The position numbers and the translations under genes were made by a program. Below the pieces are notes generated by a model. It saw only the letters and a program-made list of their open reading frames with translations, was not told where the DNA came from and did no database searches. 64,000 nt of DNA from Salinivirgaceae bacterium (GTDB lineage Bacteria; Bacteroidota; Bacteroidia; Bacteroidales; SZUA-534): assembly GCA_017474765.1 (NCBI GenBank), contig JAFVGW010000025.1, positions 40,353 through 104,352 on the forward strand. The letters are read 5' to 3'. How positions within the stretch are numbered: the stretch's first letter is position 1; each line of letters begins with the position of its first letter. Positions 8,147 to 17,308 of this stretch are shown piece after piece.

Positions 8147-10230
8147 TATTCAGCGCTATTTTCAGTTTTATCGTTGTCAGATTCAGCATCCTTGCTTTCA
8201 GCTGGTTCGGCATTCTCAGCTTGTGGTTTGCCGTTTACTTGCTGATGCTCGTAGTACGGAGTTTTGCCGTTGGGGCGGGGGCCCAGAATCTTCTCAAGGT
8301 CTTCGGCAAACAGCACTTCACGCTCAAGCAGCAGATTGGCCAGCTGGTGGTGCTGGTCTTCGTATTTGGTCAGCACTTCCTTTGCTTTCGCGTATGCTTC
8401 GTCGATGATGCGCTTTGTCTCTTCGTCGATGGTGCGGGCCGTCTCTTCGCTGTATGGTTTGGCGAATGAGTATTCCGACTGCCCCGACGAGTCGTAGTAC
8501 GACAGATTGCCCACTTTTGGACTCATGCCGTAGTAGCAGACCATTGCGTAAGCGTGCTTGGTGGTGCGTTCAAGGTCGTTGAGAGCGCCTGTTGATATGC
8601 GGCCGAAGAAGAGTTCTTCAGCGGCGCGACCGCCGAGCAAGGCCGCCATCTCTTCCATAAGTTGCTCTTTGGTGGTGAGCTGGCGCTCTTCGGGCAGATA
8701 CCAAGCGGCACCCAGAGCCTGGCCGCGCGGCACAATCGTCACCTTGATGAGCGGATTGGCGTGCTCGAGCATCCAGCTCACAGTGGCGTGGCCTGCTTCG
8801 TGGTATGCGATGGTTTTCTTCTCTTCGGCAGAGATTATCTTGTTCTTCTTCTCGAGTCCGCCCACAATGCGGTCGATGGCATCGAGAAAATCCTGTTTTT
8901 CAACTTTCTGCTTGTCGTGACGGGCGGCGATGAGCGCGGCTTCGTTGCAGACGTTGGCAATGTCGGCGCCCGAGAAGCCAGGTGTCTGCTTTGCAAGCGA
9001 TTCAGGCGTAACGTCGTTGGCCAGTTTGGTGAGCGGGCGCAGATGCACTTTAAAAATGTCGGTGCGCTCGTTCAGGTCGGGCAGCTCAACATGAATCTGG
9101 CGGTCGAAGCGGCCGGCGCGCATCAAGGCGCGGTCAAGAATGTCGGCGCGGTTGGTGGCTGCCAGAATGATGACACCGCTGTTGGTGCCGAAACCGTCCA
9201 TCTCGGTAAGCAGCTGATTAAGAGTGTTTTCGCGCTCGTCGTTGGCACCCCAGTTGGGGTTTTTGCCACGGGCGCGGCCAATGGCGTCAATCTCGTCGAT
9301 GAAGATGATGCACGGCGCTTTCTCTTTGGCCTGCTTGAACAGGTCGCGCACACGTGATGCGCCAACGCCCACAAACATCTCAACAAAATCGGAACCCGAC
9401 AGCGAGAAGAACGGCACGTGCGCTTCACCGGCCACGGCTTTGGCCAGCAGTGTCTTGCCCGTTCCCGGGGGGCCCACAAGCAGGGCGCCCTTTGGAATCT
9501 TGCCGCCAAGTTGTGTGTATTTTTGCGGATTCTTCAGAAAATCAACAATTTCCTTAATCTCAACCTTTGCTTCTTCAAGTCCGGCCACATCTTTGAAATC
9601 GACTTTGATTTCCGATGTGTCCTTGTCGAACATCTTTGCGCGCGACTTGCCGATGTTGAAAATCTGGCCGCCACCAGCGCCACCAGCCATCCGACGGAAA
9701 ATGAAAATCCAGACACCAATCAGCAGCAGCGGAAATATTATCCAGTTGAAGATGGTGTTCATGTTGTTCTCACGCGTCTCGTAGCTGACGGGCACCTGCT
9801 CGCTTGGTGCGTAGTCTTTGGTTGCGTCTTCGAGTTTCTTCTCGAACATCTCAACCGAGCCTATCGTGAAAAAATACTGTGGATTGTAGGCTCCTGGCTT
9901 TTGCTTTGCGGCATCGGCGTAGCGCGCTTCGTTCAGTTTTTCAGGTTTGATGAAAACTTCGGCCTTTTCTTTGTTGACAACCACAATGCGGCTGACATCG
10001 TGATTGCTAAGCATCTCATTCTCAAACCGTGGCCATTGAATCTCGATTGTCTCGCCACCCATTGGCGACATGAACATGAAGCCCAGCAGCACAATGGCAA
10101 TGATTCCGTAAATCCAATTCATGTTGAATTTGGGCGCCTTCTTGCCAAGCGGATGCATTTCCTGCTGTTTTTCCTGCTTTTTAGGCTCTTCCTGCGCGGT
10201 TTGTTTTTCGTCTTTAACTTCGTTATCCAT
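8146..10230 (-). CDS. ftsH: ATP-dependent zinc metalloprotease FtsH
   Basis: Membrane-anchored AAA+ protease that removes misassembled membrane proteins and short-lived regulators. The 694-residue protein shows a charged Lys/Glu-rich N-terminus, a first helix about 38-55, a periplasmic domain, a second helix about 160-178, Walker A GPPGTGKT (253-260), Walker B IIFIDEID (308-315), the second-region-of-homology run [17 protein letters not shown], and the zinc site HEAGH (477-481). The C-terminal tail is rich in Glu, Asp and Lys. Length is normal for Bacteroidota FtsH. It follows rsfS by 6 bases and is coupled to DUF2007. No key residue is missing. Confidence 0.97.
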   Translation of the reverse strand: MDNEVKDEKQTAQEEPKKQEKQQEMHPLGKKAPKFNMNWIYGIIAIVLLGFMFMSPMGGETIEIQWPRFENEMLSNHDVSRIVVVNKEKAEVFIKPEKLNEARYADAAKQKPGAYNPQYFFTIGSVEMFEKKLEDATKDYAPSEQVPVSYETRENNMNTIFNWIIFPLLLIGVWIFIFRRMAGGAGGGQIFNIGKSRAKMFDKDTSEIKVDFKDVAGLEEAKVEIKEIVDFLKNPQKYTQLGGKIPKGALLVGPPGTGKTLLAKAVAGEAHVPFFSLSGSDFVEMFVGVGASRVRDLFKQAKEKAPCIIFIDEIDAIGRARGKNPNWGANDERENTLNQLLTEMDGFGTNSGVIILAATNRADILDRALMRAGRFDRQIHVELPDLNERTDIFKVHLRPLTKLANDVTPESLAKQTPGFSGADIANVCNEAALIAARHDKQKVEKQDFLDAIDRIVGGLEKKNKIISAEEKKTIAYHEAGHATVSWMLEHANPLIKVTIVPRGQALGAAWYLPEERQLTTKEQLMEEMAALLGGRAAEELFFGRISTGALNDLERTTKHAYAMVCYYGMSPKVGNLSYYDSSGQSEYSFAKPYSEETARTIDEETKRIIDEAYAKAKEVLTKYEDQHHQLANLLLEREVLFAEDLEKILGPRPNGKTPYYEHQQVNGKPQAENAEPAESKDAESDNDKTENSAE

Positions 10231-10236
10231 AGCGGG

Positions 10237-10605
10237 TTAGTCTTCTTTTTCAATAATTTCTTTTTTGGCGTCGGCCCACAGGTCTTCGATGTTGTAGAAA
10301 TGACGGATTTCTTCCTGGAATATGTGCACCACAATGTCGCCGTAGTCCATCAGAATCCACTGCGCATTCTGCTGGCCTTCAACGTGCAGCGGATGCTCGC
10401 CCGTCTCGGTGCGCGAGAAACGCTCAACGTGGTCGGCAAGTGCATCCACCTGTGAGTTCGAGTTTCCATGACAGATGATGTAGTAGTCGGCGATAGCCTG
10501 CTCTGTCGCTGTCAGGTCTATCACAACAATGTTGCGGCCTTTTTTCTGCTTAATTGCTTCAACTATAGCATCTTTGAGACCTAAATTGTGCTTTGTTTTT
10601 GCCAT
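10237..10605 (-). CDS. rsfS: Ribosome silencing factor RsfS
   Basis: Binds ribosomal protein uL14 and blocks subunit joining when nutrients are scarce. The 122-residue protein has the Iojap/RsfS pattern: IVVIDLTATEQAIADYYIIC, a central ALADHVERFSR helix, WILMDYGDIVVHIF and the C-terminal YNIEDLWADAKK. Full length. It is the first gene of the minus-strand operon leading to ftsH, cdsA and psd. A sequence TACATTTG on the minus strand (10625-10632) sits about 20 bases upstream of the start and fits the Bacteroidota -7 box, but I see no convincing -33 element. Confidence 0.95.
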   Translation of the reverse strand: MAKTKHNLGLKDAIVEAIKQKKGRNIVVIDLTATEQAIADYYIICHGNSNSQVDALADHVERFSRTETGEHPLHVEGQQNAQWILMDYGDIVVHIFQEEIRHFYNIEDLWADAKKEIIEKED

Positions 10606-10724
10606 TCAAAATCAAATAAGACTGCAAATGTAAATTTTTATGGCGAATGCTAAAAACATATTATTAAAAAGAGCAACTTTGTAAAGTTTTAGGAAGATTT
10701 TGATTTTGCCAATTAAATGTGTTG

Positions 10725-10758
10725 TTTGCGTCGGTTTTCCACGTTTTTGTTATATTTG
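10725..10758 (+). promoter_or_regulatory. Bacteroidota-type promoter for the NifU-like/GGGtGRT operon
   Basis: TTTG at 10725-10728 and TATATTTG at 10751-10758, spaced 22 bases, match the TTTG / TAnnTTTG consensus with slightly long spacing. The start codon is 58 bases downstream of the -7 box. Confidence 0.6.
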
Positions 10759-10815
10759 CAGCTTGGTTAGTGGAACAACAAACACTACGGTTATAAATTT
10801 TAACATATTAGTAAT

Positions 10816-11508
10816 ATGAACTTTACACACGAAGTACAAGGTATGGTTTGCGTAGCACAAGGCGCCAACCATGGCCCCGCCCCGATTCCTGAAGAGGGCA
10901 AATGGGTGAAGGCTAAAGAAATCAAAGATATCAGTGGTTTCACCCACGGTATCGGCTGGTGCGCCCCACAGCAGGGTGCCTGCAAACTCTCGTTGAACGT
11001 CAAAGAGGGTGTCATTCAAGAGGCTCTGGTTGAGACCATCGGCTGCACCGGTATGACTCACTCGGCTGCAATGGCTGCTGAGATTCTTCCGGGCAAGACC
11101 ATTCTCGAGGCTCTCAACACCGACCTGGTTTGCGACGCAATCAACACCGCAATGCGCGAGTTGTTCCTGCAGATTGTTTACGGCCGTACACAGAGCGCCT
11201 TCTCAGAGGGCGGCCTGACCATCGGCGCCGGCCTTGAGGACCTTGGCAAAGGCCTTCGCGGCATCACCGGCACACTCTACGGAACATCGGTTAAAGGACC
11301 GCGTTACCTTGAGATGGCCGAGGGCTACATCACCAAAATCGGCTTGGACAAGAACAACGAGATTATCGGCTACCGCTTCGTTAACCTTGGCCGTATGATG
11401 GATATGATTAAGGGCGGAATGGACGCCAACGAGGCTCTTCAGAAAGCATCTGGCAAATATGGCCGCATCGAAGAGGCTGTTAAAGAAATTGACCCACGTA
11501 AAGAATAG
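10816..11508 (+). CDS. NifU-like iron-sulfur scaffold-type protein paired with GGGtGRT protein
   Basis: A 230-residue soluble protein. Its central part, reading GIGWCAPQQGACKLSL then VETIGCTGMTHSAAMAAEIL, resembles the NifU/IscU N-terminal fold where a Gly-Cys turn precedes a helix, and proteins of this sort are annotated as Fe-S assembly scaffold-like. Cysteines occur near residues 12, 49, 56, 76 and 105, so a metal or cluster site is possible but the exact ligands are unproven. The gene is strongly expressed-looking (clear promoter, very regular codon use) and lies 12 bases before the GGGtGRT-domain gene; the two form a conserved pair in anaerobes. The reaction of the pair is not known to me. 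Confidence 0.75.
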   Translation: MNFTHEVQGMVCVAQGANHGPAPIPEEGKWVKAKEIKDISGFTHGIGWCAPQQGACKLSLNVKEGVIQEALVETIGCTGMTHSAAMAAEILPGKTILEALNTDLVCDAINTAMRELFLQIVYGRTQSAFSEGGLTIGAGLEDLGKGLRGITGTLYGTSVKGPRYLEMAEGYITKIGLDKNNEIIGYRFVNLGRMMDMIKGGMDANEALQKASGKYGRIEEAVKEIDPRKE

Positions 11509-11520
11509 GAGGACACAGAT

Positions 11521-12534
11521 ATGGCAATTAGAGAAGTAAAATTCGAAAGTCAGGACCGTCGCGAGAAGCAGATTCTTGCTGCTTTGAACGCTAACGGCAT
11601 TAAAAGTATCGAAGAGGCTAACCAAATCTGCGAATCTTATGGTTTGGACCCGTACAAAACCTGCGAGGACACTCAGCCAATCTGCTTCGAGAACGCTAAA
11701 TGGGCTTACGTTGTAGGCGCCGCCATCGCTCTTAAGAAGGGCTGCAAAAACGCCGCTGACGCCGCTGAGGCTATCGGCATCGGTCTGCAGTCGTTCTGCA
11801 TCCCCGGCTCTGTAGCCGACGACCGCAAGGTTGGTCTGGGACACGGCAACCTGGCAGCTCGTCTGCTTCGCGAGGAGACCAAATGCTTTGCCTTCCTGGC
11901 AGGCCACGAGTCGTTTGCAGCCGCTGAGGGCGCTATCAAAATCGCCGCAAAGGCCGACAAGGTGCGCAAAGAGCCGCTTCGCTGCATTCTGAACGGTCTG
12001 GGCAAAGACGCTGCCAAAATCATTTCGCGTATCAACGGTTTCACTTATGTTCACACTGATTTCGACTACTTTACAGGCGAACTGAAAGTGGTTGAGGAAA
12101 TCAAATACTCTGACGGCGAGCGTGCAAAAGTACGCTGCTACGGCGCCAACGACGTTCGTGAGGGCGTGGCCATTATGTGGAAAGAGGGCGTTGACGTGTC
12201 AATCACTGGCAACTCGACCAACCCGACCCGCTTCCAACACCCGGTTGCAGGCACTTACAAGAAAGAGTGCACCGAGCGTGGCAAGAAGTATTTCTCAGTA
12301 GCATCGGGTGGCGGCACCGGCCGTACTCTGCACCCTGACAACATGGCTGCAGGTCCGGCATCGTACGGTATGACCGACACAATGGGCCGTATGCACTCTG
12401 ACGCTCAATTCGCTGGTTCGTCTTCAGTTCCGGCTCACGTCGAGATGATGGGCTTCCTCGGAATCGGCAACAACCCGATGGTTGGTGCTACCGTGGCTGT
12501 GGCCGTCGACGTTGCAACAGCACTGAACAAGTAA
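11521..12534 (+). CDS. GGGtGRT-domain protein
   Basis: A 337-residue soluble protein that carries the motif naming its family, read here as SGGGTGRTLHPDN, in the C-terminal third (about residue 260). Eight Cys residues, several in the N-terminal half (ICESYGLDPYKTCEDTQPICFE), and Gly/Ala-rich stretches (YVVGAAIALKKGCKNAADAAEAIGIG) suggest a cofactor-binding enzyme. The family has no established reaction that I can name. It follows the NifU-like gene by 12 bases and is closed by a strong terminator, so the two make a two-gene unit, likely acting in the same complex or on the same cofactor. Confidence 0.85.
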   Translation: MAIREVKFESQDRREKQILAALNANGIKSIEEANQICESYGLDPYKTCEDTQPICFENAKWAYVVGAAIALKKGCKNAADAAEAIGIGLQSFCIPGSVADDRKVGLGHGNLAARLLREETKCFAFLAGHESFAAAEGAIKIAAKADKVRKEPLRCILNGLGKDAAKIISRINGFTYVHTDFDYFTGELKVVEEIKYSDGERAKVRCYGANDVREGVAIMWKEGVDVSITGNSTNPTRFQHPVAGTYKKECTERGKKYFSVASGGGTGRTLHPDNMAAGPASYGMTDTMGRMHSDAQFAGSSSVPAHVEMMGFLGIGNNPMVGATVAVAVDVATALNK

Positions 12535-12552
12535 GAACATACTTTTTCATAG

Positions 12553-12589
12553 AAAAGGCCCCGATGGATTTTTCTGTCGGGGCTTTTTT
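12553..12589 (+). terminator. Rho-independent terminator after the GGGtGRT operon
   Basis: Hairpin AAAAGGCCCCGA / TCGGGGCTTTTTT, with one G-T pair, loop about 12 bases, and a T run. It starts 19 bases after the stop codon. Confidence 0.9.
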
Positions 12590-12624
12590 GTTGGAGATGG
12601 ATAAAAGCGAGTCTATAGTCAGCG

Positions 12625-12656
12625 TTTGTGCTATTTTGCGTTTTTATTTATGTTTG
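12625..12656 (+). promoter_or_regulatory. Bacteroidota-type promoter for the sugar permease gene
   Basis: TTTG at 12625-12628, 20 bases, then TATGTTTG at 12649-12656: an exact match to TTTG / TAnnTTTG. The ATG at 12680 lies 24 bases after the -7 box, giving a short leader. Confidence 0.7.
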
Positions 12657-12679
12657 CGTAAAGTTTAAAACAGCTAAAA

Positions 12680-13918
12680 ATGAATACTTCAGAACGCACC
12701 AGCATCACTGGAATGAGCACCCTGACGTTTATGTTCTTCTCGTTCGGGTTTGTGACCACAATGAACAACATCTTGATTCCGTATATGCAGACCCTTTTCA
12801 GCCTGACCAACGCGCAGGCGATGTTCATCAATATGGTCTGGTACGGGGCTTACGGCGTCGGCTCAATTCCGTCGTCGGCCATCACCGAGCGGTTCGGCTA
12901 CAAGCGTGGAATGCTCATTGGGCTGATGATTTGCGCTCTGGGCGGATTTCTTTACTACCCCGCCGCACTGATGGTCAGCTACCCCTTCTTCCTGACCGCC
13001 ACTTTTGTGCTGGCGCTGGGCATAACGCTGCTGCAAGTGGCTGTCAATCCGTATGTTGTTGAGATTGGACCGCACCGCACCACCGCAATGCGGATGAACA
13101 TTGTGGGCACGGCAAGCAGCACCGCCCGAATGATTGCGCCGCTTGTGGGCACGGCACTGTTTCTGGGCACCATCAGTCAGATTATCCCCGACAACACTCT
13201 GCCCGTGAGCGACGCACAACGCTCGGCACTGGCGCAGTCGCTGCAGATGCCTTACCTGTCGATTGGCGCGGCGTTTCTGGTTTTGCTCATCATTATCAGT
13301 CTGATAAAACTGCCCGTCATCACGCACCAAACCGACGACCGCGGAACCATCGCGAAAGCGTGGCAGCACCGCCACTTGCGCTACGGCGTGCTGGCAATCT
13401 TCATCTACGAAGGCATTGAGATTGCCATTCCGAGTTTTATGGTGCAGTACGCTACCGACAGCAGCATTCTGGGCGTTGACGAGTCGCGGGCGGCCACATT
13501 CATCACCTTCTATTTTCTGGCGATGCTTGCAGGACGGTTCACTGGCATTTTTGTGATGAAGCGCGTCACCGACAAGGTGGCCCTTTCGGCATACGCTGCC
13601 GCGGGAATCGTACTGGTGGCCTTTGGGCTGCTCTTCCACGGACCTGTGGCCATTGTGGCGCTCATTGCGTCGGGATTGTGCCAAAGCGTGATGTGGGGTA
13701 ACATTTTCGGCCTTGCCACCCGCGGGCTCGATTATCTCACAAATAAGGCTACAAGCCTGATGCTCACCGCGATAGCAGGCGGCGGAATCATCACCGTGGC
13801 AATGGGTGCCGTAGCCGACCATTTCGGCGTCAAGGCCGCACTTTTCATTATGATTCCGCTCTATGTTTATATGATTTGGTACGCGCGGTCGGCGGAACGG
13901 CTGGCCGAAAAACATTGA
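12680..13918 (+). CDS. MFS sugar permease of the fucose/glucose (FHS) type
   Basis: A 412-residue inner-membrane sugar/proton symporter of the major facilitator superfamily. Twelve hydrophobic helices can be traced. The N-terminal run FMFFSFGFVTTMNNILIPYMQ and GAYGVGSIPSSAITERFGYKRGMLIG, with the loop 2-3 pattern, and the fifth-helix LQVAVNPYVVEIGP are typical of the FHS family (FucP, GlcP, NagP). The NPYV motif is a hallmark there. The exact sugar cannot be read; N-acetylglucosamine, fucose, glucose and galactose are all possible. The next gene starts 4 bases after its stop but encodes a T9SS protein, so this operon does not reveal the substrate. Own promoter at 12625. Confidence 0.85.
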   Translation: MNTSERTSITGMSTLTFMFFSFGFVTTMNNILIPYMQTLFSLTNAQAMFINMVWYGAYGVGSIPSSAITERFGYKRGMLIGLMICALGGFLYYPAALMVSYPFFLTATFVLALGITLLQVAVNPYVVEIGPHRTTAMRMNIVGTASSTARMIAPLVGTALFLGTISQIIPDNTLPVSDAQRSALAQSLQMPYLSIGAAFLVLLIIISLIKLPVITHQTDDRGTIAKAWQHRHLRYGVLAIFIYEGIEIAIPSFMVQYATDSSILGVDESRAATFITFYFLAMLAGRFTGIFVMKRVTDKVALSAYAAAGIVLVAFGLLFHGPVAIVALIASGLCQSVMWGNIFGLATRGLDYLTNKATSLMLTAIAGGGIITVAMGAVADHFGVKAALFIMIPLYVYMIWYARSAERLAEKH

Positions 13919-13922
13919 AACC

Positions 13923-15176
13923 ATGTTACGCTTACGGTCGATACTGACAGCCGCATTCCTGATTCTCGGCATAACAGCAGGGGCGCAAACGCCGCTCGAT
14001 TTCAGAGCGCCGCAGGTGCGAACGCTGTGCACTCACGTTGAGGGTGACGAGACTTCGTTCCCGATTATCGGTCTCGACAGCAACGACCATATTGTGGTGG
14101 AGTTCGACTGCCTTTCCGACACTCCTGCCGACCTTGAATACAGTCTGCAGCATTGCTTCAATTGCGGCACTCCAACCGACTTATTACCAACGGAGTATAT
14201 TGAAGGATTCAACGTGAATCCAGTGAGCGATTACTGGCCGTCGGTCGGCACCGTGGTGGGTTATTACAACTACCGCATCACACTGCCAAACGACAATGTG
14301 CGAATGCTGCTTTCGGGGCGCTACGTGTTGAATGTTTTCGAGGCTGGGCATCCCGAAAAGGTTGTCGCGCGAACAACTTTTCTGGTTTATGAGCAACTGG
14401 TGACCATCGACGCCGAAATCCGCAAGCCCGAGCGCAGCGACCGCACGGAGCAGGAGGTGAGGTTGAGCATCGATGCCAATGGTCTGCCGCTCAACAATGT
14501 TATGGAGGACCTGAAGGTTGACATTGTGCAGAACGGCTGTCCGTACACATCGCGCACAGCGCTGAAACCCAAATATATAGCGGGCGACAAACTCATTTAC
14601 GCGCAGGCTGGCGACCTTCTGATTCCAGGTGGCAATGAGTTCCGCCGTTTGGATTTGCGCTATCTGCGCCAGGCGCCAATCAACTATAACACAGTTGATT
14701 TCGTCGGCGGGAATTTCCATGTCACCACACCGCCCGACGAGATTCGCGCCTTCAAGCCGTATTTTACTGAAGAAGACCAGAATGGCCAGTTTGTGGTTTA
14801 CGCCAATCAGGTGAACAAGAGTTACGACGATTTCCACCGCTCGGCCGATTATGCCTTTGCGCACCCCACGCTGACCACCGAGCCCGTGCTCGACGGCGAT
14901 GTGTTTGTGTGCGGAGCGTTCAACAACTGGCTGCTCGACTCCACCAACATGATGCGCTACAACTTCAGCGCAAAGCGATACGAGGCCGACCTGCTGCTGA
15001 AACAGGGCGTTTACGACTACATTTACGTCTGCCGCAGTTACTACAACGGCGCCGTTGACACCGAGCGGTTTGAGGGCTCGCACTCCGAAACAGAGAACCG
15101 CTATGTTTTTCTGGTGTTCTATTATCCTGCCGCCGCCGAATATGAGCAACTTGTGGGCGTGGCTATAATTGATTGA
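13923..15176 (+). CDS. Type IX secretion plug-like protein (DUF5103 family)
   Basis: A secreted 417-residue protein with an N-terminal signal (hydrophobic to about residue 20, ending ITAGAQ). The DUF5103 pattern is visible: the SVGTVVGYYNYRITLPND segment, GRYVLNVFEAG, two beta-rich domains, a GAFNNWLLDSTNMMRYN stretch like a carbohydrate-binding E-set strand, and the C-terminal FEGSHSETENRYVFLVFYY followed by EYEQLVGVAII. In the T9SS the Plug protein closes the SprA translocon from the periplasmic side; this assignment follows the family name given to DUF5103. The gene fits with the T9SS-type tail of the protease at 53.2 kb. It starts 4 bases after the permease stop. Confidence 0.85.
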   Translation: MLRLRSILTAAFLILGITAGAQTPLDFRAPQVRTLCTHVEGDETSFPIIGLDSNDHIVVEFDCLSDTPADLEYSLQHCFNCGTPTDLLPTEYIEGFNVNPVSDYWPSVGTVVGYYNYRITLPNDNVRMLLSGRYVLNVFEAGHPEKVVARTTFLVYEQLVTIDAEIRKPERSDRTEQEVRLSIDANGLPLNNVMEDLKVDIVQNGCPYTSRTALKPKYIAGDKLIYAQAGDLLIPGGNEFRRLDLRYLRQAPINYNTVDFVGGNFHVTTPPDEIRAFKPYFTEEDQNGQFVVYANQVNKSYDDFHRSADYAFAHPTLTTEPVLDGDVFVCGAFNNWLLDSTNMMRYNFSAKRYEADLLLKQGVYDYIYVCRSYYNGAVDTERFEGSHSETENRYVFLVFYYPAAAEYEQLVGVAIID

Positions 15177-15222
15177 TGTAAAACATCAAGTAGTCTTATC
15201 TTTTGCCTTGAAAAACAACCGA

Positions 15223-17181
15223 TTATTGTTTCAGAAAGTGAAACGCATTGAATAGTTTGATGCGGTGGCCGACATGCAGGTCTGGGGTGGGCTGCATGAG
15301 TTTTACAACGGCCTCGTAAATGTTGTCGGGTGAGTAGCCGCAAATCTCATATAGTTCGTGCGATGCGCCGTGCTCCACAAACTTGTCGGGGATGCCCAAA
15401 CGCACCACGCTTGCCGAAAAACCATGGTCGGTCATGAACTCGAGAACGGCACTGCCGAAGCCGCCTGCCAGCACGCCGTCTTCTATAGTAATGATTTTAT
15501 TGAACCGCTTGAAAACGTTGAGTAACAATTCAGTATCCATTGGCTTGACGAACCGCATGTCGTAGTGCGCATAATCGATGCCGTGAGCCAGAATCTTGTC
15601 GGCCACCTCGTTCACAAAGTTGCCTGTGTTGCCGATGGTGAGAATGGCCACATCGTTGCCCTCGCGAATGGTGCGGGCCTTGCCCACGGGAATGAGTTCA
15701 AAAGAGCCGTGCCAGTTGTCGCCAGGTGTTTTTCCGCGCGGATAGCGGATTGAGAATGGTCCTGTGGGTTTGTGCTGGGCAGTGTACATCATGTTGCGCA
15801 ACTCGTGCTCGTCCATTGGGGCGGCAATGGTCATGTTGGGGATGCTGCGCATGAAGGCAATATCAAAAGCACCGTGGTGAGTGGGGCCGTCGGCACCAAC
15901 AATGCCCGCGCGGTCGAGGCAGAAGACAACGTTGAGGTTTTGTAGCGCCACATCGTGAATAATCTGATCGTAGGCACGCTGCATAAACGATGAGTAGATG
16001 TTGCAGAACGGCACCATGCCCTGCGCTGCCAGGCCCGCGGCGAAGGTTACGGCGTGCTCTTCGGCAATGCCCACATCGAACGTGCGGTCGGGCAGTTTTT
16101 CCATCATGATGTTCATGCTGCAGCCCGTTGGCATGGCGGGAGTGATGCCCACAATCTTCGGGTTGCGCTCGGCCAGTTCAAGCAGCGTGTGGCCGAACAC
16201 GTCCTGATAGCGCGGGCGGTTGTCGGTTTTGCCTTTGATGATTTCGCCCGTCCGCTTGTCGAATAAGCCTGGTGCATGCCATGTGGTCTGGTCCTGCTCG
16301 GCCTGCGGAAAGCCTTTGCCCTTCACAGTCTTGATGTGCAGCAATTTCGGGCCTGGAATGCGTTTCAGGTCTTCGAGTACGCGCGCCATGTAAATGACAT
16401 CGTGGCCGTCGATGGGGCCGAAATAGCGGAAATTCAAGGCTTCGAACAGGTTGCCCTGCTTCATCAGGATGGCCTTCACGCCATGATCGATTTTCTGTAT
16501 AAGCGATTGAGTGTTAGGCCCGAAGCGGTTCAGTTTGCCAAGAATGTTCCAAACCTCGTCTTTCAGTTTGTTGTAGCGCTGCGATGTCGACACATCGACC
16601 AAATAATCTTTGAACGCACCCACGCTCGGGTCGATGCCCATGTTGTTATCGTTCAGAATGACAAGTAGATTGGTCTTTTGCACACCAGCGTTGTTCAGAC
16701 CTTCAAAGGCCAGACCTCCGGTCATTGAGCCGTCGCCGATGACGGCCACCACGTTGCGGTCGGTTTCGCCCTTGAGTTTTGCACCCATCGCCAAACCTAA
16801 AGCCGCTGATATTGAGGTTGATGCGTGTCCAGCGCCAAACGAATCGTACTCGCTCTCGCTGCGCTTGGGGAAACCCGAAATGCCGTGCAGCAGCCGGTTC
16901 GACGGGAACTGGTCGCGGCGGCCCGTGAGAATCTTGTGCCCGTAGGCCTGATGTCCGACGTCCCACACAATCTGGTCGTAAGGCGTATTGTACACATAAT
17001 GAAGGGCAACCGTGAGTTCAACTACACCTAAACTTGAACCAAAATGGCCCGGGTGCTTGCTCACAACATCGATGATGTACTGCCGCAGTTCGGCGCAAAT
17101 GGCAGGCAACTCCTCGGCCTTGAATTTCTTAAGGTCGTCAGGCGAATTGATTCTCGAAAGATAGTTACCTGCGTCCGGCAT
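15223..17181 (-). CDS. dxs: 1-deoxy-D-xylulose-5-phosphate synthase
   Basis: First enzyme of the MEP isoprenoid pathway, condensing pyruvate and glyceraldehyde 3-phosphate with thiamine diphosphate. The 652-residue protein has the SEYDSFGAGHASTSISAALG region (about 109-128), the ThDP/Mg motif GDGSMTGGLAFEGLNNAG (149-166), the transketolase-type pyrimidine domain DVGIAEEHAVTFAAGLAAQG with the catalytic Glu, DRAGIVGADGPTHHG, and a C-terminal domain. Slightly longer than the 620-residue E. coli enzyme, as usual in Bacteroidota. It converges with the T9SS plug gene; a minus-strand TAAATTTG at 17204-17211 fits the -7 box upstream of its start. Confidence 0.97.
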   Translation of the reverse strand: MPDAGNYLSRINSPDDLKKFKAEELPAICAELRQYIIDVVSKHPGHFGSSLGVVELTVALHYVYNTPYDQIVWDVGHQAYGHKILTGRRDQFPSNRLLHGISGFPKRSESEYDSFGAGHASTSISAALGLAMGAKLKGETDRNVVAVIGDGSMTGGLAFEGLNNAGVQKTNLLVILNDNNMGIDPSVGAFKDYLVDVSTSQRYNKLKDEVWNILGKLNRFGPNTQSLIQKIDHGVKAILMKQGNLFEALNFRYFGPIDGHDVIYMARVLEDLKRIPGPKLLHIKTVKGKGFPQAEQDQTTWHAPGLFDKRTGEIIKGKTDNRPRYQDVFGHTLLELAERNPKIVGITPAMPTGCSMNIMMEKLPDRTFDVGIAEEHAVTFAAGLAAQGMVPFCNIYSSFMQRAYDQIIHDVALQNLNVVFCLDRAGIVGADGPTHHGAFDIAFMRSIPNMTIAAPMDEHELRNMMYTAQHKPTGPFSIRYPRGKTPGDNWHGSFELIPVGKARTIREGNDVAILTIGNTGNFVNEVADKILAHGIDYAHYDMRFVKPMDTELLLNVFKRFNKIITIEDGVLAGGFGSAVLEFMTDHGFSASVVRLGIPDKFVEHGASHELYEICGYSPDNIYEAVVKLMQPTPDLHVGHRIKLFNAFHFLKQ

Positions 17182-17308
17182 TGCGTTGTTTTTAAAAATC
17201 TCGCAAATTTAGTTGATTTGATGATTTGTTGTAAGGTTTTTTGATGGAGGTTTGCGTTGTTTCCCAACCTTTTCAACAGATGGTTGACCAACGTTTAAAT
17301 CTGCGGCA

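Noticed and set aside
9418..10455. Plus-strand frame of 345 codons
   Set aside because: Antisense to ftsH and rsfS; composition is not protein-like and no motif is seen.
12863..14032. Minus-strand frame of 389 codons
   Set aside because: Antisense to the FHS permease; rich in His, Arg and Asn as expected of a shadow frame.
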